64,000 nt of DNA, from contig CM050448.1 in the NCBI GenBank assembly GCA_027563935.2, forward strand, positions 120,826,493 to 120,890,492. Reading direction: 5' to 3'. A program made the translations under genes and the position numbers. This document shows positions 33,229 to 45,277 of the stretch, piece after piece (position 1 is the first letter of the stretch; every line of letters begins with the position of its first letter). The notes under the pieces are model-generated. The model did no database searches and was not told the DNA's origin. It saw only the letters and a program-made list of their open reading frames with translations. This stretch comes from Costus lasius (Eukaryota; Streptophyta; Magnoliopsida; Zingiberales; Costaceae).

Positions 33229-35233
33229 TGTTACATACTTTATTGCACCTCTTTTAAAATTATCTATCTACTCCAACACATATCGCTTTGATTCTTTTTC
33301 CTACTTTTGTTCCGGGACCGGATATGAAAATCACAAGTTTTCACAGGTCAACAATAATGCTCACTAACCCCACTCCCTAAGTCAAGATCAAACTCGAATT
33401 GAGGGACAGAGGCCAAGGGTCTAGATAACAAAGAGAAGGCAACAAATCAGGATACAAGTTAAGGTAAAGTATAATGCAACATCATATAGGAAATAAATGC
33501 AGTACGCCATGGGTAGCATGAGTATCAAAACAAGTTAAGAATAAGAATTCTAGATCATCAATATATCAACACCAAGAGCATGTAAATTAGTCAGTCGCCT
33601 AAAATATGCACAATAGAGTGGTGCATCACACACTCTGTAGTGAACACGTGTGCCATCATGCATCACGAGTCTCATGCATGCAATAGGGAGACCCGATTAG
33701 TCTGAATTATAGATAAGAAGTCCCCAACGGGGCAATATCAAGTCTGTATGCAACAACAAAACATGCTCATAATGAAACAACTCCCCCAAGAGGGCAAATA
33801 AAGAAATATCTCAAAAACAACATATATATTATAAGTAGTCACTATCAGGAGCATACAACAATGCATGAACATACAAGCACGCGATAGCAAAATAACTAAA
33901 ACATTTAGGCATATAGTCATAATCAAGATTAAGATAAGTCAAATAGCCCCACCATTACTCATGCAAGTGTATCACCAAAAATTAATGACAATAAAAGTTG
34001 TATGCTGCATAATAAGAAGGGTCAGGAACTTACCTTATCAACTGCTAACAAAATTGATTTAACTCAAAGATCAATAGATAAATCTATTCAGGTTCAACAA
34101 TTGATCTACATAGTTGATTTGGATGAAAACACAATCAATTTGATATCAAACAAGCAAAATAACACTACCATTGGATGGTACATAGTCCAAAACTTAAGGA
34201 ACCGGTCTTGGTTCAACTGAACTAAACCGGACCTAGATCCCATTGAACCTAGGCAATTTCCTAAGCTTTCTATCGAGTACTTAAACTTGTCATCATTCGA
34301 CTAAAATCAAACTGAACCAGTCCAAATACCACAACCAGATAGAGACTAGAATTGGACCAATCAACCCGTTGACCTAGGCCAAATCAAATCTCAACCTAGA
34401 TCCGGATCAAACCGGGCCGAATTCCAATTTGCCGTGCTTGAACCGGTTCTCCTAATTGCTCGCCGCTCCGCGCATGGCCGCAGCAACTCTGATGAGCTCT
34501 TCAGCATGCTTCGGACATCCGTTCACCACCAAACTCCCACAAATAATTTCCGATGAAGAACTATGGCCTAAGACGAACTCCTGGCAAGGTTTCGAGGCTA
34601 GGTTGAAGCTTTCATCATGAGCTGACACCACCTGCGTCACCACCATCGATTTCTAAATCGACTCTAAACAAAACATGCAGAAAATACATAGGAAAGATGG
34701 CTTACCTCAAAGCAATGTTGGGCAGATGTCGTGAGTGAAGAAACCTCCTCACTTGCTTCTGGAAAGATGAAGAGTCGCCACCTTCTTCTCCGTTTTCAGT
34801 GAACCCGAATCGATGCCGCGCCTTCTCTGGCATTCCATAGTTCTCGCCATTCACTATAGTTGGAGTGGAAGACAATACAAAGAGACTCTTTCATTCCACG
34901 TCCCTCTCCTAGTAGCATGGAAAGCATTCGCTGGAAAAAACAGAGGTGAGGCCAAACCACTTGTCTACGATTTACAACCAAACTCGGGTCCGTCAAACAA
35001 ACAACCCGATTAACTCACAAACGTGAGTTCAGCCCATTGGTTTGCTGCTTCCACAAAATGCGGTATGTGTTGCATGTTGCGGGTGGTATGTGTTGCATGT
35101 TGCGGGTTCGAGTTCTTGCACCAGCACACCAACAAACCCCTTATTTCTTTAAAACAAGATTTACTACTTTTAAAATCATTTAAAATTCCTAAATATTATT
35201 TCATATAATTTATTAATATGTTGGGGCATTACA
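33229..35233 (-). mobile_element. Probable solo LTR, about 2.0 kb
   Basis: The block begins TGTTACATACTT and ends GGGGCATTACA, that is TG...CA, and is flanked on both sides by CTCT (33225-33228 and 35234-35237), a possible short target duplication. Read on the - strand the end is TGTAATGCCCC, like the start of many monocot Ty3-type LTRs. No Gag or Pol frame lies inside. A 20-bp piece (gtatgtgttgcatgttgcgg) is directly repeated at about 35063 and 35086. The 4-bp duplication is weak evidence, so the boundaries are tentative. Confidence 0.42.
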
Positions 35234-35237
35234 CTCT

Positions 35238-38200
35238 ACCTCATGAACAAGTAAAGAGATAAAATCACAATTTTTAAAAAATGTACATGGAAAGAATAAC
35301 ATTTCAAGTAAAAAAATTAGAATAATATATTTTGAATCAACACTAACATTCACTTTTCATCAAAATTTGATAATATAAGCTGCTGCTGTGCAAATTATGT
35401 CAATTTAGAAACATCTTTGCTTCGATGTAAATTTATCAAAGCAAGCCTCAATTTTGACTTATGTTATTTTTTTTTTCCCTTGAAAATTACAGTAGATATC
35501 GTAGGAATGCACAAGATGTTCTCTTGTGATAACTTACAAGCTTATACCAACTTGTTTCAATCTAATCATTAAATAAAATAGCTCCTGTGTGATTGTTCTT
35601 TATGCCACTTGTCAGGTGAATTTGTTGATGTTTATGAATGTTTATGATTGATTTGCGAATTCATATGGTACGATGCTGGCTTTGCAATTTCAAGTCAAAT
35701 GATTGCTTTTAATGCTTCATGAACATTGAATTTCTTAAAGCAGGAAGTAACACAAGTGCTGCTTCATCTGCCCTAACTATCGCACCAGTTGCAAGTACGG
35801 ACATAGTAGTACCACTTCGAGGGTGATCAGAAGTTTTCTTTACCCTGTGCACTATAGCCGTTGTTGCTCAATTGTTATTCCTATTAATGGCTTTTGTCTT
35901 AGGCTAGCTATTGTAGTTAATCCGGTAATTACTTAATTTTTTCAGTACTTGATGGTGACACTGTTGGTGAACTGATCTCTGTGAAAGTCTTGTGGAAGTC
36001 TGGTTAAGATTCTTAGTTGTTTTGCATTTTCCCTATGCACTACAGCTGTTGGAGCACTGTTGCTAAGATTCTTAGATGTTTTACAATTTTTCTCTTGCTT
36101 TATTCGTGGCGTTTATCTTAGGCTGGTGTATATCCTTAATCTGGCTAAGTGCTTCAATTTTTACTACTGGATGGTAAATTTTTGACACTACTTGAACTGA
36201 TCTTTTGCTTTGAGATCCTCTTTGTTTAAATTCTTGGAAGTTTATCAACTGAGAACGTGGTTAAGATTTATGTAAAATTCACGAAAATCAAGTGTTTTGG
36301 AAAAAAAAAAAATTAGGGAGCTTGTTACCCTTAAAATTTTTGGGAGCCCATTGGTCCACACCGGTGGATTAGAAAGGGGAAATTCGTAAATTTCGATGCA
36401 GGTTAGCAGAGACACTAACATGCACCATAGCATCCCTTTTAATAATGGGTTGATGGTGATCCAATGGTGTAGATAGATTGTCTCCTTAGAAAATGCCTTA
36501 CAATTAATTAACTGCAGGGTATATGTCTTTTTTCTTTATGCCACATTTGTAATTCTTGATTACGGAAGTTGTGAGGCTTTCTCAATCTAATAGCAATTTT
36601 GCCTGTCATCACATGAGCATTTTCTAAGATGGTTTTGGCCTTTTTGTCCTCTATTATTTGGCATCATTAAGTGCATGTGCTCCAGGACTACAGCCAAAAT
36701 TAATCTTATGCGCCCTTACATTGCACGTGGTCACATGTGCCAACAGAATACCACCCCCCCCCTCCATTGACAACTATCATTGATGTATCGGCCGTTCGCA
36801 TGTCTATATCAGGTATATATGGATGCAGGGAGACGCTCGCAACATGAATCAGCTCATTAGCATGTTGTTTTTCACATTGCAGTTTAATAGCGACACTTTT
36901 TTGTTTATAAAACATATTTGCGCAATGGTCTTTGCATGTACTGCTAGAGTCTAGGTTCTGTTCATCAATCTATCTTTTTTTTTTTTTTTATCAAGTTGGT
37001 ATGGTGAACCTTTGGCTTATGCCTGCATAAATTGCATGGGTTGTAATGCATTTAGCAGGCATGGTGCCAGCTAGTGCAACAATCCATGTAAAATAATTGC
37101 CAACATCTAAGATAAACTAATTGATTTGTGAGTTGACTTTTGTAATATATTTTTGGCGTGCATCCTTTTTGCCACAGCTTGTCCCTTCGTACTGTTGTGT
37201 TATGGTTTAACCATGGTGGCGAAGATTTACGTGGTGCCCATGGAAGAACAAATTTACAAATTGAAATTTTATAGCTTATGAAGGTGTGAGCCGTTTGATT
37301 AGGCACTTTACTTGAGCTTTCTGATCAAGTTTGTGTGAATTATGAAATCACATATTTTGAGTTTGTATGCGTAAATTTATAATGGAGTTGTTAAGAGGTC
37401 TACATCAATGCGCAGAAGAATATCCAGGTTTGCTAGGGAGTTCAAATCAGTGCCACCAGTCACACTCGTGTTTATATTACCAAAAGTTTGCTATTTGGAA
37501 GAACTGGTAAGTGAGAAGCTGCTGTCCTTCGATGAACTTGTGTGTTTTTTTTGTTGTTGTTGGAGGGTTAATGCACGTGATCTGCTGCAGGTGTAGGGCC
37601 TTTAATTGACAGAGTATAGCTGCTTCCTCGACGCCTTCGTATTCCTGTGCCAACCTATTTTCTGACTCAATTATCCTTGGCTGGCCGCCTATTTTGCTTG
37701 TGTGATTAGTAATACCAAATAAATGAGTTGTGATAGGAATGACAAACGAGTGTGTCACCGATAATGGTGGAGATGTAAAGACAAGGGGCTTGAGCATGAC
37801 ATTACATGTTTTTCGAGTAGCCGTGAGAGGTGGGCAGCACAAGATTTGAGTCATCGTCATCCGTAAGTCATTCGAAGCTGTGCATCACAAGTTGCCTAAT
37901 AGGAGGTGGTAGTCATTGCCTTTCTGCAAATGAGGCTGTGGGCAGTATGCATGAGGCAATGAGATGTTGGAGCTGCAACGTAAGGGTGTTAAATATGTTG
38001 AAGTAGGTGAGACATGTGAGAGTAGGGAGAGTAGCGTTATGGCATTGTTGCACTAAAATTTTTAAGGAGGTTACTACTCCGCATCGAAGGATCAAAAAGG
38101 GGGAAATTTTGATCCATAGATTTTGGTACATGCAGTATAATATCTGTATTAATCTAATGGGTTGTGTAGATGATCCAATGGTGTCTGGTGTCAGACACTC

Positions 38201-39442
38201 CTCAGTAGAAAATGCACTGGCATTATTGTAGTCTTTGAAAGATAATAACAAATATCATCTTTGTTGCTCACTATGCCTTCTATGGTTACATATTTGTATA
38301 GTTATAGAATATATCATATTTGTATAATTTAATTACTAATTTTTTCTTAATTTCCAAATAAACTAAATTAAACAATGAGATAGATATCATATATCAAATC
38401 TATTTGAGTATAGTTATACAATTTTAATCTCGCTTGACTAAGGAATCTAAGATTTCACTCTCATTATAGAAGATAAAAAAATTTTATCTTGATCACACAA
38501 TTTTCTCTGCTCAATATGGGACATGCCTCATTTTTTTTTTTGATATACCTCATTATGATGGATGTTTAATAGTATTAGATTATACAACTATTTCTGTAGG
38601 AATGTATAATGATTTTAAATTTAAGGATAACATATATCATTACATTAGAATGTTTATGACATTCATATATTAATAATTTTATGTTGCAATCTCATGATGG
38701 ACTTATCTATTATTAGTTCACTTATATGACATGATATCTCATATAAAACATACTTGTCATTAGTTAATATATAAACTAGTATTAACATAGTTTGTTTATT
38801 TTAATGTATAATAGTACATGCACATAAATATTTAAAAATAATTATATTATTATAGAAATATTATTATAATTACTTTGTATTATATAGATATCAAGCAATT
38901 ATAATAATAAAGAATATCTTAAATTAAAACATTGATAAGTTTGGCTTAACACTATCTAGTAGGGTGGGGGAGAGAGAGAAAGATTTGTTACTTTTTTTAT
39001 TTATGCTTTAAGTGACTAAAGCATAGATGCCACAAATGTTAGGACAAATGTTAGGGGCCTATGTGAGTCATGATAATGACTAATCCATTAGTCTCACCAA
39101 CAACAAAAGAGAATTATAGGCTAGCAGTGACAATTATTAACTCGTCTTTGATTTGTAAGTGCGATGAAGTATTCCTCTAGTATTTTATTGCATTATCTAG
39201 ATAAGTTTTTGCCTTTTGAAAACTATGACATCCTCTAGCACCTTCAACTCTATGCAACCAATTCTACTTGCGCATGATTAGATCATATCATCTTCATGTG
39301 TCTATGCCTCTCTTTATATTTGTTCTTACTCATTCACTCAGATAGTTCATTGAAGCATACTAGCCTATTTGTATTACGCTCAACGCACTATTTTGTTATG
39401 CATGCAACTCACTTGATCATGATAACATTGTTTTGTATGTCA
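35238..39442. other. Intergenic sequence, no supported gene
   Basis: AT-rich with homopolymer tracts, including a C-run near 36754-36762 and T-runs near 36969 and 38530. A segment at about 35746-35830 follows an acceptor-like AG and could be a distant 3'UTR exon of the UBA2A-like gene, but nothing confirms it. Open frames of 60-130 residues match no family. Confidence 0.4.
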
Positions 39443-39619
39443 CTTGGTGTCACGCCCCGGTCGGAACGGTCCAAGAACAGCGCTTATCCGTTGTCTCAGA
39501 GCCGTCCGGCGGAACACCGGAACGTGATCGCGCTAGGGTTTCCGGACCAAAGTTCATCCCCAAATTCAAAACCCTAGTTCCCGCTCAATTTTTCTTCCCA
39601 AATTACAAGTCTCTCAAAG

Positions 39620-39634
39620 AAACCCTAACCCTAA
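39620..39634 (+). promoter_or_regulatory. Double telo-box inside the solo LTR
   Basis: AAACCCTAACCCTAA; further single copies of the core lie at about 39532 (as TAGGGTTT) and 39567 (AAACCCTAG). Telo-boxes are promoter motifs of highly expressed plant genes, so this part of the LTR may be its own promoter. Confidence 0.4.
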
Positions 39635-39729
39635 TTTGAGAAATCCGGAAAATCAAAAATACCTCTTCTGATTTTGACCTAGTCAAAATCATGTTTACTG
39701 TGCAAACTCGCCGATCGAATCGCTCTCGC

Positions 39730-39870
39730 TGACGTCACGCTGACGTCAGCCGCCGATTAATTCCGTCGCCGCGGAATCGTTCTTCAGGTGACGTCACGCT
39801 GACGTCGCACGCGAAATCGAATTTCGAATTCGATTTCCGCCGCCAATTTTGACTCCTTCTTGCTGACGTC
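39730..39870 (+). promoter_or_regulatory. Cluster of five TGACGTC motifs in the solo LTR
   Basis: TGACGTCA at 39730-39737, 39741-39748 and 39789-39796; TGACGTC at 39800-39806 and 39864-39870. Two pairs have the same 11-bp start-to-start spacing, close to the 12-bp spacing of the as-1 element bound by TGA bZIP factors. Binding is inferred. Confidence 0.5.
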
Positions 39871-41220
39871 CTCGCTTGCGTCAGCGGCGAATTCGATTTC
39901 CGAATTCCGCCGTTGACTCCTTTGCCACGTCATTTGTGCCTCGTTTCGAACGCCCGAGCGTTCGAAACGCTCGTCTTCTTCCTCGACGCGCCGTCTGCTC
40001 GCCGTCCGACAGCCGCTGCCGTCGGAGCTCGTTGCCGATACCGAAGAACAGGGGAGGGGGAGATGGAATCAAAGCTTCGTTATTCCTTGAAGAATCCTTA
40101 CAAGCTGTCTCTCTCAACGCCGACGACCACCGTCGCCGGTGCCCCTCTCCCTCCCTCGCCGGCACTTCCGGTTACATTCACTTGTTCACCTTTCTCTCGC
40201 CTCGACGCTCGTCGTCGCCGGCTCCCTCAAGCTCACAGACTATCCTTGTTCCGTCTGTGGGTTTGGACGGGGCGACGGCGCGCCTCGCCGTCGCCGGTGG
40301 TGGCGTACCCGCGCACCGGGTGGAGTCGCCCTTCGTTGCGCACTCTCCCCTTTGTGATGTCGCCCTCTGCCTCCTTTTAAAGCAGCAAGGCGCCACTCTT
40401 CTTCTCGTCCCTGCATCGCCTCTTCAAGCTCCGCGTCTCCCGTGTCCGAGCCATCTGGAGGAGCAATCGCGCCCGAGTCTTCCTCCGCATCTTTCGCTCG
40501 CGTGGACCGCGCCCGCTTCCGTGGCTGATGGAGACGAAGTCTGAATCCCTCTCCGTTTGCATCGTCCGCATCCTTCGCTTCTTCCGCTTCGCTCGCGACC
40601 GCCGTCGTCGAGCTCGTTCGAAGCTCCGAATCCTCCGTCGTCGTCCACTGAAGCCTCCGAAGATCTCGAGCTCTCGCGTCCAAATCCTCCAACGTCCGAA
40701 TCTCGCGGAGGCGACGACGAAGCCGCCTCCAAACTTCGTCGCGTCCGCGTCCACCGGAGACGTCGCCATCAGCGTCTCTGTTGCGTCCGAGTCCTGCGTG
40801 AGGGCGCCGTCGTCCGCGTCCGCATGCCGCGGCGAAGAGCTCGCGTCCCACGCTCGCAAGGCCGCCGCGTCCGCGCAAATCGCCAAGCCTTGGTCAACAT
40901 CTAATGTTGACTAAGGGATTTCGCTCTCCCTGGGCTTCGTTCGTGGGCATGGGCTTGGGTTGGGCCGAACCGGCCTGACCCAGGCCTGACACTTGGTTTA
41001 GTTATTTGGGTAAAATTAATATATTTCTTGGCATCACTTGGGTTATATTTTTCAATCTCATGTTATAACTTATATAAGTTATTATTGCTATGTTGTGCTG
41101 AGGCTCCTTTCAAGTGCCAACTTATGGTTTATCCAAATATTGAGTGGGCTATTGAGTAAGAGTGATACACTTACACTTATCTCCATGTCATTTTGCTTGA
41201 TTTATTAACACATTGTAGAT

Positions 41221-41420
41221 GAAAATTTTTCCTAGGCGAGGACCTCGCCTAGGAATCTTCGGCAGAGGCAAATTTCACCATATATAATGCTTTAAAATGC
41301 GTGTCACACTCACCCATCAAAGTGTTGTGTAGGTTTGCACGAATTTTAAAATAGCATCTACGATACACATTTCTTCCACTCGGCATTTCTAGGTTACGAC
41401 CTCGCCTAGAAAATTTTCTC
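41221..41420. mobile_element. Mutator-type MITE, 200 bp
   Basis: Flanked by a perfect 9-bp direct repeat ATTGTAGAT at 41212-41220 and 41421-41429, the duplication size of the Mutator superfamily. The ends are inverted: the left starts GAAAATTTTTCCTAGGCGAG and the right, read on the other strand, starts GAGAAAATTTTCTAGGCGAG. The left end also contains a perfect palindrome with a one-base centre at 41231-41253 (CCTAGGCGAGG / CCTCGCCTAGG). There is no coding capacity. It lies about 0.45 kb upstream of the CSI1 TATA box. Confidence 0.88.
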
Positions 41421-41872
41421 ATTGTAGATATGCCCAACACCTATGCGCTTCATGCCTCTACTTGAGAAATGTGTAGCATTCAGTTAGCCTTTGACTCTGT
41501 CCTTTACACTTGTCTCACCTTGTGTTTCTAAATTATTTTCACACACTTAGATCATAAATTTATGAGCACGTTGAAAAGCTGTTCTTCCCATATGCTATTC
41601 TTATCCTGCTGCAAGTTAAAATTTTAAAAATAAAAAAGTATTTTTTTAAAAAAAATATTGAGTCTGGTAATAATTATACTCTCTATTTTCGCGCATACCA
41701 TTATATTATTCGCATGAGCCCCTCATAAGAGTATCCGGTACAGTCACATAACGTGAACAAGGAAAGCCGTGTGTCGGCTAAAACTGCGTCGAGATTATAC
41801 CGGCTCGATCCGACCCGCTACAATCCCACGCCGGCAGAATTTGTCGGCGGACGTTGGACTGTTTGCTTCACA

Positions 41873-41880
41873 CTATATAT
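41873..41880 (+). promoter_or_regulatory. CSI1: TATA box of the CSI1 gene
   Basis: CTATATAT in cactatatatgacag. About 30 bp downstream begins a GC-richer, purine-rich stretch typical of a plant 5' leader. It is the best core promoter candidate upstream of the CSI1 first coding exon. Confidence 0.5.
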
Positions 41881-41904
41881 GACAGTTTCTCCTCGAGAGT
41901 AAAC

Positions 41905-42067
41905 GAGTGAAGGAAACATCAGACAATCTAGGAAAATCCGGTGCCTTTTTACTCTCCTATCGATCGCGAAGTGGAGGCGGAGGATAAGAGAGGGAAAAGG
42001 TTCCGGCGTCTCTTCCCACAAGATCTTTCGAGAATTCTAACTCTCCGGCAGCCCCAAATCCGCTGAG
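41905..42067 (+). other. CSI1: Probable 5'UTR exon of CSI1
   Basis: Non-coding stretch after the TATA box ending at a donor-like CGCTGAG/GTTGGC (donor at 42068). Joining it to the acceptor CGCAG at 43351-43355 gives a 1.3-kb leader intron before the first coding exon. The left border is only an estimate of the transcription start. Confidence 0.4.
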
Positions 42068-43364
42068 GTTGGCCTCCTTTTGCTTTCCCTCAGACTTCTT
42101 CTTGAATTCGCTGAAATTTCCTGGATTTCTTCGGTTGGAGTTTAAGATCTAGTTTGAAATGAGGAGTTTGTGGTAAATGTCTAACCTTCTTCTCTCAACC
42201 TGTAAGCAAATGGGAATATTTGATTCCTTTGTTGCAGAGATCGTTACATTTAATTTCAAATCTTGAGAGAAATTCGATGATTAAGTTATCGGTCTAGATG
42301 TTGCAAGGTGAATTGAAGGGTTCCGGTTAGGAGATAGTTCTTTTTTTTTTAATGAACATTTTTTAAAATAAGAATTCATGGATCTGTAGTTTAACCTCGA
42401 ATCCTAACACTTTTAAAATGTGCTACTTGGATCTGGATCTCGGAAACGCAAAATTATGGGAGGAAAGGTTGTTGTAGTTCACCATGGCTCTTTATAAAGT
42501 GAAATTGTGTGCTTCTGTGTTTTAATAACTCTTCCAGTTTATGTGAATGTAGAATGGTTGGTGATGTTTTTCCGTTTGATTCTGACATCAGATTGTGGAG
42601 AGAGCACTTTGCTAGATCTACGTAGTAGAGGAGATCCTCGTCGCTGTAAAGCTGGCGGCGACACTTGCTTGGAGGTACACAACCGGCAACGGCGGCAACC
42701 ATGGAGCTGCGGATATGGTTTTCCTTCTTTCTTTTCTTTCAATTAAGCTCACGACATTTTAAATTAGTTGCCGAAATTTGCCACATGAAAAGTCTGGTTG
42801 ATATATCCAATTTTCTCCAACAGTGAACATCAAAAGCATCCTTCTTATAGAAAGAGAAAGAGATGCATCATGAAGGAACTATACATGTTTTGTTAGACGA
42901 AAATAAAAATTGGTTTTATACATACCTTGACTGAAATACAACGGCGAGCAACAAATTTTCTTTTAGGAGTACTTAAATGGGTTTTTTAGCTTTGTATATG
43001 GTTTGAAAAAAATTGTGAGAATTGAAGCATAACAAAATGCTTCAAACTATTAGAATGTATGGGTTTATTAATCAGTTTGAGAAATTCAGCCTTGAATGTG
43101 AGATAACACGTCTTAGTTTCCTTTATATGTGGATTGATGATTCACAGAGTGCAGTGGTTTACATATGGCAAAGGAAGGCTGGTCTTGTGCTTGCATATTT
43201 GAAATGGTTTTGTTGTCACTTATGTGAAGACAAAAGTTTGCATTATGTTGATCATCATGCTTCTTTTATGTTGATGCTACTTTCTCATTATGCTTGTGGA
43301 ACTTTTTATTCAATTTTACTTTATATGTATTTTGATATTAATTTTGTGATCGCAGGAAAGAGCT

Positions 43365-45244
43365 ATGGATACTAAGTTTCAAGATTTGCCTCTACCAACA
43401 ATAAATTCAGCTTTGAGGTTGGGCTCAAGGTGAATGAATTCAAACTTCGGATTTTGTGTTTATAATTTTTTAGTATCAACATTAATTAATGTTGAATTCG
43501 GATTTTGTGTTTATAATTTTTTAGTATCAACATTAATTAATGCATGCAAGTTAATGATTTACTTCTAACCAACCATCTATCATTTTTTTTCAATATTTCA
43601 AATTTGAAGAACTGCTAGAGAAGTTTGCCTGTGATATATTTAAAGTTGACCTTAATATTCATTTGGCACCCAATATGTATACCAAGGAGAACTTGGATGG
43701 CTACTTCTAAACTCTTTGATAAAAGTTTAGATTATTGAACAAACTGTCATGTCTCTGCAATCAATATTTGTGTTCAACTTAAAGAAGCTTCATATAGTAT
43801 TTTAGTCTCACATTGTTCTTTCTTATATATGCATATGTAAATATGTAATTATTCATCCTATTGACTAGTGTTCTCCTTTTCTTTTCAACTAGGTATTAAA
43901 GTAGGTCACAATGCAACCATAGATGCCAACCCCTGCTCTCGTCCTCCAACCCTCCCTCCTCGCTCTTCCCTCTTCCTCTGAACCATTTTTACTTCCTCTG
44001 CCAACCACAATAGTCTGTTGCTCGTAGTAGACAATATGCAATAACAAATCACCTTAAACAACCCATAGCACCAAAACATTGCAGGCAGCCTACAATCGTC
44101 AGCCATTTGTCATCCTCCAATTGACTCTTCTCCATGTTTTAGGCACGTGTTTATGCCAAGTGCTATATACCAGCTACGAGTCTTATCCTCTCTGTATATA
44201 TATATAGCATTAAGATATATGAATCTTTCTTGTTGCCATCCTCTTATTGTGGCTAGGATGTACTTCTCTAGTTTTTCTTATTAGATTTAAGGTTAGTTAT
44301 TAAAGGCATTGTCAAGTTTGATAGTTTCAAGTGTCAACTATCTCGTCTTGACTTGAGCACTTTGGTTGTTCTTTAGTTTGCATGGTAAAGCCAAACATAT
44401 CGACTCTCCTCTCTAAATGCCTTTGATCTAAAGTTCTGGACTTGGGAAGTGTTTGATTTTACTATACTCACACTGACTCCTACTTATTGTCTACCAATGA
44501 AATGTGTGAAAATTTTAAGAAGACTTAATCCTCCTTGAAGAACATAGTTACAATTTATAACCTAGACGAATAATTGTTCAATATAAAGTAAGCGTGTTGA
44601 CCTCTCCATGTGCATTATTTTATGGTTCATGCTAATAGGATGAGCTTTTTTTGTCCAAAATTTCCAAAAGCAATATTAAGTAATGGTGTTGGTAACCAAC
44701 TCTTAGTCAGTGCTACTATGTAAGTTTGGAAGAATGCCTTCTCTAGACTACTTTGAGTTCCTTCTCTAACCTTGAAGCCTACTACTTTGATGTTTTTGTG
44801 TTGGATTTACTGGCCAATTTGTATTGTTCTTATCTTAGTTGTGATCATGGCCGCTACATTTTTCCTCCTTGTACTTACTTGGGCATTTCACTCATCCTCC
44901 TAAGCGTTGTTGGGACAAAGATGCTCATCCATTGCATAAATTGCCTTTTCTTAGAACCTTGAGCCACCTTAGAGAAAACTTTCACGATTACCTTCTTTGC
45001 TGCCAAGTATGACGACTTTGTGACTCAAGTTTCGTTGTTTCTTTATTTGTTGTTGCCTCAACTATAGCTGCTTATGATATGACTTCCTTGGCTTCTTTGG
45101 GGTATATTGGATTCCTTATTTAAAGCTTCTTGTTATATGACATGTACTCATACTTTGTTTTTAGTTTAGCAATTGATATTACATTACCACTTTTATGCAT
45201 TGGCAGTATCTACTAGTATGATCTTTGATACAAGGTTGGCATCA

Positions 45245-45277
<33 letters not shown>

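Larger units (their letters stand above)
39448..40991. mobile_element. Solo LTR with 5-bp target duplication (1544 bp)
   Basis: The block starts TGTCACGCCCCGG and ends CCAGGCCTGACA, TG...CA, and is flanked by the identical pentamer CTTGG at 39443-39447 and 40992-40996. Five-base duplications and TG/CA ends are hallmarks of LTR retrotransposon integration. There is no terminal direct repeat inside, no primer site and no Gag or Pol frame, so this is a single LTR left by recombination between two LTRs. The start TGTCACGCCCCG is common in plant Ty3-type LTRs. The interior is GC-rich and CpG-rich, unlike its AT-rich neighbours, which explains the many overlapping open frames at 39.9-40.9 kb. They are not genes. 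Confidence 0.85.

Noticed and set aside
35100..35122. ggttcgagttcttgcacca, like a tRNA T-arm plus CCA
   Set aside because: No acceptor stem, D-arm or anticodon arm can be folded upstream.
39876..40914. Several overlapping open frames of 70-220 residues on both strands
   Set aside because: They lie inside the GC-rich solo LTR, overlap in many frames, are rich in Arg/Ser/Pro/Ala and resemble no family. They follow from few AT-rich stop codons.
43022..43375. 117-residue frame before the CSI1 first coding exon
   Set aside because: It runs through the intron, the splice acceptor and the true start codon in another frame, and has no similarity to CSI1.
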